DNA from: Limiplasma sp964504385
Lineage (GTDB): Bacteria > Bacillota > Clostridia > Christensenellales > Aristaeellaceae
NCBI GenBank assembly: GCA_964504385.1
Contig: CAZDEF010000048.1
Coordinates: 1 to 19,307, forward strand
Direction of reading: 5' to 3'
DNA: 19,307 nt
Made by a program: the position numbers and the translations under genes. The first letter of the stretch is position 1; each line of letters begins with the position of its first letter. Positions 8,621 through 15,681 of this stretch are shown here, in pieces. The notes under the pieces were generated by a model that ran no database searches, was not told where the DNA came from, and worked only from the letters and a program-made list of their open reading frames with translations.

Positions 8621-8667
8621 TTGTACAGCCCCTCTTCCTGCGGACTTAACCTATTTCCGCTATATGC

Positions 8668-8696
8668 ATTGTAGCATGAATGACATGTTTTCGCAA
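8668..8696 (-). promoter_or_regulatory. Predicted promoter of the lipoprotein-GT2 operon
   Basis: On the minus strand TTGCGA (8696-8691), a 17-base spacer, and TACAAT (8673-8668), about 48 bases upstream of the ATG at 8620. Confidence 0.6.
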
Positions 8697-8729
8697 TGAA
8701 TATAGGTGTCCTCTTTCGGCCGCCATTGC

Positions 8730-8761
8730 AAAAACCCCATCTCCGTTTTACGGAGATGGGG
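8730..8761 (-). terminator. Rho-independent terminator of the FMN-binding redox gene
   Basis: A perfect 11-bp stem (8735-8745 with 8751-8761, loop 5) is followed on the minus strand by TTTTT (8734-8730). It lies 38 bases after the stop of the gene at 8800. Confidence 0.9.
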
Positions 8762-8799
8762 CAGCGTTTCCGTTTGGAGCGTCAACGCGGGAAGGCGGA

Positions 8800-9732
8800 T
8801 CAGAACTGGGACAGAGCGTCCTTGATGGCCTCGATCACAGCGTTGGAGGAATAGGTGGAACCGGCGATCACGTCCACATCGGCAGACTGGGCGGCGATCA
8901 CAGCGGCGGGGATATCGGTCATAGAGCTCTGGGGCATGGATTCCTTCTGCTCCAGCACGTCGATCTTGGTGATCTTGTCGCCGTCCTTGGTGACCTTCAC
9001 CTTGACCTCGCCCTCGAAGCCCTTGCCCACGCCGATGCGCTCGTTGGCAGCCAGAGCGGGCGCTTCAGCGGCAGCCTCTTCCACAACAGGCGCTTCTTCA
9101 AAGCCGTACTTGATGTTGAGCAGCTCCACGACCTTCACGGCCACTTCGGCGGTCAGGCCGGCGCAGCGGGCCAGACGATCCGGATCGGAGAATTCCTTGC
9201 CGGTCACGGCCATCCAGCTGCCCACGGAATCCGCGCAGAGGATGGAGTTGGACACGGTCAGGGGCGATTCCACCACGGGCTGGTACTGCGGGAACTCGTG
9301 GTTCTCATACCATGTATACAGCTCGTTGCGCAGAGCGCCGGCGTCGCTGCCTTCGCAGAACAGGCCCAGCACGGCGCAGCCGCCGCCCAGAGCGCCGCAC
9401 AGGATCTTGCGGCCATAGCCGCCCGCGCCGTTGGCAAACATGCGGGGGTTCAGCTGATTATAGGGGTAGCCGTATTCCTCGGCCAGTTCATCCAGGATGC
9501 CGCCCACGATACCGGCGCAGCAGCCGCCATGGGTGGAAAACGCAGCGTAGGCGCGCTCCTGCACCTTCTGCTTGTCCAGCTTCTTCCACTCCCAGGGCCA
9601 CGCGGGGGCTTCCACATTCTCCGCCAGCGCCGGCTGCATCACAGAGGGGATCGCGCTGATGGCGGCGGCGCCCATCACGCCCTTGCCGGCAATGCGCAGG
9701 AAATCACGTCTGGACTGTTCAAACTTGCTCAT
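8800..9732 (-). CDS. Tat-exported C_GCAxxG_C_C-family redox protein with FMN-binding domain
   Basis: 310-residue predicted extracytoplasmic redox protein. Residues 7-12 (SRRDFL) and the following hydrophobic stretch to ALA|EN (about 38) form a twin-arginine signal, implying export in folded form with cofactor. The middle part resembles the C_GCAxxG_C_C family: GGCCAGIVGG (69-78), LCGALGGGCAVLGLFC (111-126), with Cys at 71, 72, 112, 119, 126, 166 and 190 possibly binding a metal or cluster. After an Ala/Glu-rich linker (about 215-230), residues 235-310 match FMN-binding domains, ending in DVIAGSTYSSNAVIEAI. Thr293 corresponds to the Thr that carries covalent FMN, though the usual SGAT reads AGST. 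AAAGGAG precedes the ATG at good spacing. No ApbE flavin transferase or membrane partner is in the window, so its electron donor and acceptor are unknown. Confidence 0.85.
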   Translation of the reverse strand: MSKFEQSRRDFLRIAGKGVMGAAAISAIPSVMQPALAENVEAPAWPWEWKKLDKQKVQERAYAAFSTHGGCCAGIVGGILDELAEEYGYPYNQLNPRMFANGAGGYGRKILCGALGGGCAVLGLFCEGSDAGALRNELYTWYENHEFPQYQPVVESPLTVSNSILCADSVGSWMAVTGKEFSDPDRLARCAGLTAEVAVKVVELLNIKYGFEEAPVVEEAAAEAPALAANERIGVGKGFEGEVKVKVTKDGDKITKIDVLEQKESMPQSSMTDIPAAVIAAQSADVDVIAGSTYSSNAVIEAIKDALSQF

Positions 9733-9799
9733 GGGATCATTCTCCTTTCTTCTTTTCCGAACACAGGAAACAAACGGTGGCTTTCACCGTGCTGATTCT

Positions 9800-9827
9800 A
9801 TAGTAACACATTTGCGCCGGTTGTCAA
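9800..9827 (-). promoter_or_regulatory. Predicted promoter of the Tat redox gene
   Basis: On the minus strand a consensus TTGACA (9827-9822), a 16-base spacer and TACTAT (9805-9800). The leader contains a small hairpin made by CGGTG and CACCG near 9774-9790. Confidence 0.55.
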
Positions 9828-9905
9828 CATATGCCGGTTTGCTCCTCCCAAATTTTGGCCGTTCCGGGTGTGAATGCGCACGCTTTTTCTTTGCAGCCGT
9901 TGCGA

Positions 9906-9934
9906 TTGCTTTTCATGAGCAAACGCGGTATACT
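9906..9934 (+). promoter_or_regulatory. Predicted promoter of the UGT-nrdG-ansA operon
   Basis: TTGCTT (9906-9911), 17 bases, TATACT (9929-9934), placed about 51 bases before the ATG at 9986. It diverges from the Tat redox gene promoter about 80 bases away. Confidence 0.6.
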
Positions 9935-9985
9935 GATGCTGTATACCTGTCTCACTTTCCCCGCAAAGGAGGAAAAATTCGATCC

Positions 9986-11278
9986 ATGCGTATCAACATG
10001 ATTTGCGTAGGCTCCACCGGAGATGTGCGCCCTTATCTCGTTTTGGGACGCGAACTAAAAGCGCGCGGCCACGAGATCACCATTTGCGCATTCCGCGAAT
10101 TCGAGTCTGCCGCCTTCAGGGAAGGCTTTCACTTCAAACCAATCAACGCCGACGTTCACGCCCTGATGGCCTCTTTGATGAATGGCTCGACCGGCGTGGG
10201 CTTCCTCAAGCAGGTCCGGGATTCGCTGGTGGATATCATCGATCCCTTCCTCAGCAATCTGGAAACCGGCTGCGAAGGGGCGGAAGCGCTCATCGGCACC
10301 TATCTGGGCGAGGTGTTCTACTCGCTGGCTGAGGTGCGGCACATCCCATTCATTCAGACGCACTACTTTCCCATGGACAGAAATGCCGAGACCCCCATTT
10401 CCAGCGCGCCCGGCCAGCACGCCGGCAAGGTGTGGAAGCTGGCCAGCTATCAGCTGGGCTACCTGCTGATCAGCGCGATGGAAAAATACTATCTGGCGGA
10501 CTGGCGCGCGGAAAAGGGCATGTCGCCCCGCAAGCTGGAAGGCAAGCCGCGCTACGAGCTCAACGGCCACACCGTGCCGGTGCTCTACGCCATGAGCCCG
10601 CTGGTCATGCCCCGCCCCGCCCACTGGGGCGAAAACATCCACATGACCGGCTACTGGCTGGATAAGAGCTACAGCGACTATCAGCCCTCCGCCGAGCTGG
10701 CCGCCTTCCTGCAGGAGGGCGAAAAGCCCGTCTACATCGGCTTCGGCTCCATGTGCAGCGGCGATATGGACGACACGCTGCAGATCGTGCTGGACGCAGT
10801 GGAGCGCAGCGGCGTGCGCGCCATTCTGTCCACCGGCTGGGGCGGCGTGAGCATCCCCAAGCGCGATGATATCTGCGTGGCGGATTTTGTGCCGCACGAC
10901 TGGCTGTTCCGTCAGGTGCGCGCCGTGGTGCATCACGGCGGTGCAGGCACCACGGCGGCGGGCATCCAGGCCGGCTGCCCCACGCTGGTCATCCCCTTCG
11001 GCGGCGACCAGCCCTTCTGGGCGTCGCGCGTGCAGGAGCTGGGCATCGGCCCCAAGCCCATTCCGCGCGATAAGCTGACCGTGAACCGGCTGAGCAAGGC
11101 CCTCACCTCGCTGGCCTCTACCAAGCGCTACCGCGTGGCGGCCCGCGAGCTGGGCGACCGCTTGGCGCTGGAAAACGGCGCGGTCACAGCGGCCAACATC
11201 ATTGAACACGAACTGCGCAAATGGCTGCGTCTGGAAGGGCGCGAGCCTGTACTGGTGCCCGAAAGGGACGAGCACTGA
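9986..11278 (+). CDS. UDP-glycosyltransferase (GT1/sterol glucosyltransferase-like)
   Basis: 430-residue cytoplasmic or membrane-associated GT-B glycosyltransferase, predicted to transfer a sugar from a UDP donor onto a lipid or other small hydrophobic acceptor. The N-terminal Rossmann half has GSTGDVRPYLVLGRELKARGH (from residue 9), as in the sterol 3-beta-glucosyltransferase/MGT group. The C-terminal donor half has FVPHDWLF, VVHHGGAGTTAAGIQAG (from His316-His317), and PFGGDQPFWASRVQELG. The ATG at 9986 follows AAAGGAGG by 13 bases, a bit long; the frame is open further upstream, but the promoter position supports this start. Nine bases separate it from nrdG. Bacterial members make glycolipids, modify natural products or inactivate antibiotics; which applies here cannot be decided. 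Confidence 0.88.
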   Translation: MRINMICVGSTGDVRPYLVLGRELKARGHEITICAFREFESAAFREGFHFKPINADVHALMASLMNGSTGVGFLKQVRDSLVDIIDPFLSNLETGCEGAEALIGTYLGEVFYSLAEVRHIPFIQTHYFPMDRNAETPISSAPGQHAGKVWKLASYQLGYLLISAMEKYYLADWRAEKGMSPRKLEGKPRYELNGHTVPVLYAMSPLVMPRPAHWGENIHMTGYWLDKSYSDYQPSAELAAFLQEGEKPVYIGFGSMCSGDMDDTLQIVLDAVERSGVRAILSTGWGGVSIPKRDDICVADFVPHDWLFRQVRAVVHHGGAGTTAAGIQAGCPTLVIPFGGDQPFWASRVQELGIGPKPIPRDKLTVNRLSKALTSLASTKRYRVAARELGDRLALENGAVTAANIIEHELRKWLRLEGREPVLVPERDEH

Positions 11279-11287
11279 AGGAGAGCT

Positions 11288-11806
11288 ATGAACGATACCA
11301 TTACACTGTACGGTCTGGTCACGGATTCCATTGTGGACGGGCCCGGCTTCCGCACGGCCATTTTCGTGCAGGGCTGCCCCCACCACTGCCCCGGCTGCCA
11401 CAATCCCGCCAGCCAGCCCTTTGAGGGCGGCACGGTGTGGACGCTGGACGATGTAGAAAAGAAATTCAGCAACAATCCCCTGCTGGACGGCATCACCCTT
11501 TCCGGCGGCGAACCGGCCACCCAGCCCGCCGCCTGCGCCGAGCTGGCGCGGCGCGCCCATCTCAAGGGGCTGAACGTGTGGACGTACTCCGGCTCCACGC
11601 TGGAAAAGCTGAGTGAGGAGGCCAAGGCCGACCCCGATCTGCAGCGCCTGCTGGACGAGACCGACGTGCTGGTGGACGGCCCGTTCGTGCTGGCGGAGCG
11701 GTCGCTGGAGCTCACCTTCTGCGGCAGCCGCAACCAACGCCTGATCGACATGAAGCAGACGCGCCAGCAGGGCCATATCGTCCTGTGGACGCCGCCTGTG
11801 TGGTAA
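11288..11806 (+). CDS. nrdG: Anaerobic ribonucleoside-triphosphate reductase activating protein
   Basis: Radical-SAM activase of 172 residues that installs the glycyl radical on class III ribonucleotide reductase NrdD for dNTP synthesis without oxygen. The [4Fe-4S] motif is Cys30-x3-Cys34-x2-Cys37 in QGCPHHCPGCHNP. The SAM-binding GGE motif is in ITLSGGEPATQP, and LVDGPF and GSRNQRLIDM near the end are family hallmarks. GGAGA six bases before the ATG gives a clear start. It lies nine bases after the glycosyltransferase and 13 bases before the asparaginase gene. The partner nrdD is not in the window; it usually sits next to nrdG, so the separation is mildly unusual. A different glycyl-radical activase is a less likely alternative. 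Confidence 0.92.
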   Translation: MNDTITLYGLVTDSIVDGPGFRTAIFVQGCPHHCPGCHNPASQPFEGGTVWTLDDVEKKFSNNPLLDGITLSGGEPATQPAACAELARRAHLKGLNVWTYSGSTLEKLSEEAKADPDLQRLLDETDVLVDGPFVLAERSLELTFCGSRNQRLIDMKQTRQQGHIVLWTPPVW

Positions 11807-11819
11807 CGGAGGAATCGCC

Positions 11820-12815
11820 ATGAGACTGATGCTTTTGGCCACAGGCGGCACCATCGCCTGCACCCCCACGCCCAGCGGGCTGGCTCCCACGCTGCGCGCG
11901 CAGGATCTGCTGGATGCGCTGGGCAGCGATCTGCCCTGCGAAGTGGAAGCGCGCGATGTATTCCAGATGGACTCCAGCAATGTGCAGCCGGAGGAATGGT
12001 GCGTGCTGGCGCAGGCTGCCGACGAAGCACTGAAGACCTGCGACGGCGTGGTGATCACCCACGGCACCGACACCATGGCCTACACCGCCTCCGCGCTGTC
12101 GTTCATGCTGGCGGGCGTGGGCAAGCCCGTCATTCTCACCGGTTCGCAGCTGCCGCTGTCCCATCCGCTGACGGATGCGCGGCTGAACCTGCTGCGCGCC
12201 TTCACCACTGCCATGACCGGCGTGCCCGGGGTGTATGTCTGCTTTGACGATCTGGTCATCTCCGGCGTGCGCTGCGTGAAGACCCACACCTCCAGCATGG
12301 CCGCCTTCTCCAGCGTCAACGCCCGGCCCGCCGCCCGCTTCGATGTGAACGGCGTGCAGTTTGAAAGCCCGCAGCGCATCACCCCGCTGGATGCAGACGC
12401 GCCCTACCAGCTGCGCGCCAGCATCGATCCGCGCGTGTTCCTGCTCAAAATGGTGCCCGGCACCTCGCCGGATATCCTGCGCTTCGTCAAGGAAGCCGGG
12501 TATCGCGGGCTGGTGATTGAGGCCTTCGGTCTGGGCGGCTTGCATTACATCCGCCGCAATCTGGTGCGCGCCATGGAGGAACTGGGCGAAAGCGGCATCT
12601 ATGTGCTGGTGGTCAGCCAGTGCCTGTATGAAAAGGCCGACCTGAGCGTGTACGAAGTGGGGCGCGGCCTGATGAAGGACTATATCCTCAACGGCCGCGA
12701 CATGACCACCGAAGCCGCCGTTTGCAAAATGATGTGGGCGCTGGGGCAGGACGACCCCGGCCGCTGCCTGAAGCACCGGTTCGTGGAGGAGTATCGGCTG
12801 GACGGAGCCAACTGA
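11820..12815 (+). CDS. ansA: Type I L-asparaginase
   Basis: Cytoplasmic L-asparaginase of 331 residues, hydrolysing asparagine to aspartate and ammonia. Both active-site signatures are seen: LLATGGTIA with the nucleophile Thr11, and VVITHGTDTMAYTASAL with Thr83-Asp84. There is no signal peptide, and the length fits the cytoplasmic type I enzyme. VILTGSQLPL and the C-terminal half with GLVIEAFGLG also match the family. GGAGG eight bases upstream fixes the start. It is last in the operon with the UGT and nrdG and is followed by a strong terminator. Related glutaminase-asparaginases and the GatD subunit share the fold, but length and lack of a partner favour asparaginase. Confidence 0.92.
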   Translation: MRLMLLATGGTIACTPTPSGLAPTLRAQDLLDALGSDLPCEVEARDVFQMDSSNVQPEEWCVLAQAADEALKTCDGVVITHGTDTMAYTASALSFMLAGVGKPVILTGSQLPLSHPLTDARLNLLRAFTTAMTGVPGVYVCFDDLVISGVRCVKTHTSSMAAFSSVNARPAARFDVNGVQFESPQRITPLDADAPYQLRASIDPRVFLLKMVPGTSPDILRFVKEAGYRGLVIEAFGLGGLHYIRRNLVRAMEELGESGIYVLVVSQCLYEKADLSVYEVGRGLMKDYILNGRDMTTEAAVCKMMWALGQDDPGRCLKHRFVEEYRLDGAN

Positions 12816-12825
12816 ACAAGCATAA

Positions 12826-12864
12826 AAAAGGGTCTGCTGCAGTGTTCCTGCGGCAGACCCTTTT
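12826..12864. terminator. Bidirectional Rho-independent terminator between ansA and kduD
   Basis: A 15-bp stem with one wobble pair (12826-12840 with 12850-12864) and a 9-base loop. There are T-rich bases on the right and A6 on the left, so it can serve both convergent transcripts. Confidence 0.9.
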
Positions 12865-12885
12865 GCAATTTTTTGGGGGGATCCG

Positions 12886-13680
12886 TTACGGCTGCTTGCC
12901 GATGTAGGCCAGAATACCGCCGTCCACATACAGCACATGGCCGTTGACAAAGTTGGACGCATCGGAGGCGAGGAACACGGCCGGGCCGACCAGATCCTCG
13001 GTGTTGCCCCAGCGGCCCGCGGGGGTCTTGGCGATGATGAACTGGTCGAAGGGATGACGGCTGCCATCGGGCTGGCGCTCGCGCAGGGGCGCGGTCTGCG
13101 GGGTAGCGATGTAGCCGGGGCCGATGCCGTTGCACTGGATGTTCTTTTCGCCGTACTCGGAGCAGATGTTGCGGGTGAGCATCTTCAGGCCGCCTTTGGC
13201 AGCGGCGTAGGCGCTGACGGTCTCGCGGCCCAGCTCGCTCATCATGGAGCAGATGTTGATGATCTTGCCGTGGCCCTTGGCGATCATATCCGGGATGACG
13301 GCCTTGGCGCAGATGAAGGGCGCGTTGAGATCCACGTCGATCACCTTGCGGAAGTCCGCAGCGGACATTTCCGTCATGGGGATGCGCTTGATGATACCGG
13401 CGTTGTTGACCAGAATATCGATCACGCCGATCTCCTGCTTGATGCGGGCGACCAGCGCCTGCACCGCGTCTTCATCAGTCACATCGCAGACATAGCCGTG
13501 GGCCTTGATGCCGTCGGCTTCGTAGGCGGCCAGTCCCTTGTCCACCAGTTCCTGATTGATGTCATTGAACACGATGGTCGCGCCCGCCTTGGCCATGCCG
13601 GAGGCGATGGCGTAGCCGATGCCGTAGGACGCGCCGGTAACGAGGGCAACCTTGCCTTCGAGGGAGAACATATTGTCCAT
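12886..13680 (-). CDS. kduD: 2-dehydro-3-deoxy-D-gluconate 5-dehydrogenase (SDR)
   Basis: Short-chain dehydrogenase/reductase of 264 residues. With KduI next door it most likely reduces 3-deoxy-D-glycero-2,5-hexodiulosonate to 2-keto-3-deoxygluconate in breakdown of pectin or glycosaminoglycan uronates. Seen: the nucleotide motif TGASYGIG (15-22), NNAG (92-95), and the catalytic Ser145, Tyr158, Lys162. The C-terminal half, with GIGPGYIATPQTAPL and the ending GGILAYIGKQP, closely resembles streptococcal proteins named gluconate 5-dehydrogenase, so that name is an alternative; the kduI neighbour favours the KduD role. AAAGGAG nine bases before the ATG supports the start. It follows kduI by 33 bases and ends at the shared terminator. 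KDG kinase and aldolase are not in the window. Confidence 0.87.
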   Translation of the reverse strand: MDNMFSLEGKVALVTGASYGIGYAIASGMAKAGATIVFNDINQELVDKGLAAYEADGIKAHGYVCDVTDEDAVQALVARIKQEIGVIDILVNNAGIIKRIPMTEMSAADFRKVIDVDLNAPFICAKAVIPDMIAKGHGKIINICSMMSELGRETVSAYAAAKGGLKMLTRNICSEYGEKNIQCNGIGPGYIATPQTAPLRERQPDGSRHPFDQFIIAKTPAGRWGNTEDLVGPAVFLASDASNFVNGHVLYVDGGILAYIGKQP

Positions 13681-13713
13681 AGCGATAGCTCCTTTCAGTG
13701 ATCGGGCCGAGCC

Positions 13714-14556
13714 TTAGCGCAGCTCCGTGGTCGGGATGACGTCCATATCGTCAAAGGCCTGATTCTCGCCGCCCATGGCCCAGATGAAGGTGTAATTGCT
13801 GGTGCCGGCGCCGGCGTGGATGCTCCAGCTGGGGCTGATCACGGCCTGCTCGTTCTGCATCACGATGTGGCGGGTCTCCTGGCCTTCGCCCATCATGTGG
13901 AACACCACATTGTTTTCCGGAACTTCAAAGTAGAAGTACACTTCCATGCGGCGCTCGTGGGTATGGGCGGGCATGGTGTTCCACACGCTGCCGGGCTCCA
14001 GCACGGTCATGCCCATGCTCAGCTGGCAGGTCTTGAGCACATCGGGGTGGATGAACTGGTTGATGACGCGCTTGTTGCTGGTCTCCAGCGCGCCCAGAGG
14101 CTTCTTGGCCGCATCGGCGATCTTGATCAGGCGGGTCTCGTAGCTGGTGTGCGCAGGCGCGGACACGATGTAGAACTTGGCGGGCGCATCGGCGCTCTTG
14201 CTTTCAAAGGTGACTTCCTTAGCGCCCATGGTGATGTACAGGCAGTCCTTGTAGCCCAGCTCGTACACGGTGCCGTCCACGGTCACAGCGCCTTCGCCGC
14301 CCACGTTGAACATGCCCAGCTCGCGGCGCTCCAGGAAGTAGTGGGTGCCGAAGTTGTGCCAGATGTCGATGCCCTTGTCCAGCGGCACCTTTTCGTTCAC
14401 GGGCATGATGCCGACCGTTACCATGCGGTCCACATGGGAATAGACGGGCACCACTTCATCGGCCACGAACAGCTTTTCGATCAGGAACTCCTTGCGGGTC
14501 TCCTCGGTGGTGTAGCGCTTGAAGTCGCGCTGGTTGCAGGAATAGCGGATATCCAT
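13714..14556 (-). CDS. kduI: 5-dehydro-4-deoxy-D-glucuronate isomerase
   Basis: Cytoplasmic metal-dependent isomerase of 280 residues, the usual KduI length, converting 5-keto-4-deoxyuronate (from unsaturated uronates released by lyases) to the hexodiulosonate used by KduD. The zinc ligands are visible as His198, His200, Glu205 (PAHTHERRMEVYFYF) and His247 (SIHAG). The ATG at 14556, reading MDIRYSCNQRDFKRYTTEE, has AAGGAGG nine bases upstream; the longer open frame to 14622 lacks a site and is rejected. It is followed by kduD and preceded by the gntR regulator on the same strand, 107 bases away, so all three may share a transcript. Confidence 0.95.
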   Translation of the reverse strand: MDIRYSCNQRDFKRYTTEETRKEFLIEKLFVADEVVPVYSHVDRMVTVGIMPVNEKVPLDKGIDIWHNFGTHYFLERRELGMFNVGGEGAVTVDGTVYELGYKDCLYITMGAKEVTFESKSADAPAKFYIVSAPAHTSYETRLIKIADAAKKPLGALETSNKRVINQFIHPDVLKTCQLSMGMTVLEPGSVWNTMPAHTHERRMEVYFYFEVPENNVVFHMMGEGQETRHIVMQNEQAVISPSWSIHAGAGTSNYTFIWAMGGENQAFDDMDVIPTTELR

Positions 14557-14621
14557 GGCGTGGTTCCTCCTTGTGATCGGGTGATATAGTAGTGGGATCG
14601 GAAAGTGAAATGTATGATGCA

Positions 14622-14646
14622 CCGGAAAGCGCCGCCGGCGCTCCGG
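14622..14646 (-). promoter_or_regulatory. GC-rich hairpin between gntR and kduI
   Basis: CCGG...AGCGCCG and CGGCGCT...CCGG form a near-perfect hairpin with a two-base bulge. On the minus strand it is followed by only scattered T, so it is not a canonical terminator. It may weaken read-through from gntR or shape the kduI leader. No convincing separate kduI promoter was found in this 107-base gap. Confidence 0.4.
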
Positions 14647-14663
14647 ATGCTTCCGGGGATCCG

Positions 14664-15380
14664 TCAGGCTTCACCGTCCGCCTGCGGCAGGGGCACAAAG
14701 TAATCGGCGTAGCGGGTGTAGATCAGCCCGCGCAGACGGCGCACGCCGCCGTAGAGATGGCGGGTCATCAGCGGCTCGATGCCCGCCTCGTCGCGCTCGT
14801 CGATCAGGCGCAGCATTTCCTCGTGCTCCTTCAGCACATCCGGCACATTGCTGCCGCCGATGATGTCCAGCGTGCAAAAGCGCGTGTAGCTGCTCTCCAC
14901 GCTCGACAGCTTCTGCCACAGATAGCTTTTGCCCGTGGCGCGGAACCAGATCTCATGCATGCGCAGATCGGTGGTCAGAAAGCGGTCTGCCTGAAAACCG
15001 GCAGGATCGCTGAAATAGCCCTGCGCGATCTGCTGCAGCTGCGTCATGGCGAAGCGGGCGGTCTCCACATCCGCCGGACTGCAGGTGCGGATGAAATCGC
15101 GCAGCACCATGGTTTCCACCGCCACGCGTTCGTAGATGAGCTGGTTGACTACGTTATAGTCCAGCCGCGTGACGATGCTGCCCTTGTGCGGAATGATTTG
15201 CACAAGGCCGTTTTCCTGCAGGCGCTGCAGCAGGCTGCGCACCGGTGTGCGCGAAAGGCCAAACCGCTGGCACAGCTGGTTTTCGCTCAGCGAGTCGCCG
15301 GGCTTGATCTCAAAGCGGAGGATCTCGTTGGCCAGCGTCTGGTACATCTGGTCGGGATCGGGCAATCGGTTCTGGGTCAT
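14664..15380 (-). CDS. GntR-family (FadR/FCD) transcriptional regulator
   Basis: DNA-binding regulator of 238 residues. The N-terminal winged helix (about 10-70) has LSENQLCQRFGLSRTPVRSL as recognition segment and HKGSIV in the wing. The C-terminal FCD domain shows the metal-binding set Asp138, His142, His186, His208, so it likely binds a small carboxylate or uronate-type ligand. It lies directly upstream of kduI-kduD on the same strand, which suggests it controls uronate catabolism and itself. ATG 15380 is preferred over 15395 because AGAGG lies about seven bases before it. A palindromic site next to its own -35 box (15447-15460) is a candidate autoregulatory operator. Specific effector unknown. 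Confidence 0.9.
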   Translation of the reverse strand: MTQNRLPDPDQMYQTLANEILRFEIKPGDSLSENQLCQRFGLSRTPVRSLLQRLQENGLVQIIPHKGSIVTRLDYNVVNQLIYERVAVETMVLRDFIRTCSPADVETARFAMTQLQQIAQGYFSDPAGFQADRFLTTDLRMHEIWFRATGKSYLWQKLSSVESSYTRFCTLDIIGGSNVPDVLKEHEEMLRLIDERDEAGIEPLMTRHLYGGVRRLRGLIYTRYADYFVPLPQADGEA

Positions 15381-15416
15381 GTCACGCCTCTGCATTCATC
15401 GGTTACTTCAGTTCCT

Positions 15417-15446
15417 ATCATACATCCTCTCCAGTCGGAATGTCAA
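15417..15446 (-). promoter_or_regulatory. Predicted promoter of gntR (possibly gntR-kduI-kduD)
   Basis: On the minus strand a consensus TTGACA (15446-15441), 18-base spacer and TATGAT (15422-15417), about 37 bases before the ATG. The inverted-repeat site at 15447-15460 begins at the very next base upstream of the -35. Confidence 0.65.
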
Positions 15447-15460
15447 CAGCTTGTATACAT
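15447..15460. promoter_or_regulatory. Candidate GntR operator, copy 1
   Basis: CAGCTTGTATACAT contains TTGTATACA, which fits nine of the ten bases of the FadR-subfamily pattern TNGT-NN-ACNA. It abuts the -35 of gntR. An exact reverse-complement copy is at 15529-15542. Confidence 0.55.
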
Positions 15461-15528
15461 TTAGGAGATGTTTTGTTCTGCTTGCTTGGAATATTTGCTT
15501 TTGCTATGCGAGATCACGGAAAAGCAGC

Positions 15529-15542
15529 ATGTATACAAGCTG
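15529..15542. promoter_or_regulatory. Candidate GntR operator, copy 2 (inverted)
   Basis: ATGTATACAAGCTG is the exact reverse complement of the site at 15447-15460, with GTATAC cores 78 bases apart. It lies about 55 bases upstream of the -35 of the rightward gene at 15682, so the pair could allow looping or control both directions. Confidence 0.5.
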
Positions 15543-15597
15543 ATGTTTCCAAAACAGCGCGCCGCGTTTTGTTCACAGCACGTTTACACATGGATGG

Positions 15598-15626
15598 TGG
15601 AAATCGTTTGCGGGATGTGCTATACT
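15598..15626 (+). promoter_or_regulatory. Predicted promoter of the gene at 15682
   Basis: TATACT (15621-15626) is preceded by TGC, an extended -10. The -35 (TGGAAA, 15598-15603) is weak at 17-base spacing. It lies about 55 bases before the ATG. Confidence 0.5.
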
Positions 15627-15681
15627 GATAGCGTTCCCGCTTTCCGGGAGCCTTTCTTTACTTCTGCTTCAGGAGGCTGCT

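Larger units (their letters stand above)
15381..15681. other. Divergent intergenic region, no gene seen
   Basis: 301 bases between gntR and the rightward gene at 15682. It holds a promoter for each direction, a pair of 14-bp inverted repeats with GTATAC cores, and AT-rich DNA between them. Short open frames occur but lack credible ribosome binding sites, and I see no RNA gene. Confidence 0.7.

Noticed and set aside
10055..12076. 673-codon minus-strand frame across the UGT, nrdG and ansA genes
   Set aside because: It covers three well-supported plus-strand genes, has low-complexity His/Ala/Gly-rich composition, and no ribosome binding site or family signature.
13816..14589. 257-codon plus-strand frame opposite kduI
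   Set aside because: KduI with all four metal ligands is on the other strand; this frame is a His/Val/Ala-rich mirror.
15440..15628. 62-codon plus-strand frame in the gntR upstream region
   Set aside because: No ribosome binding site, overlaps the promoter and candidate operators, and resembles no protein.
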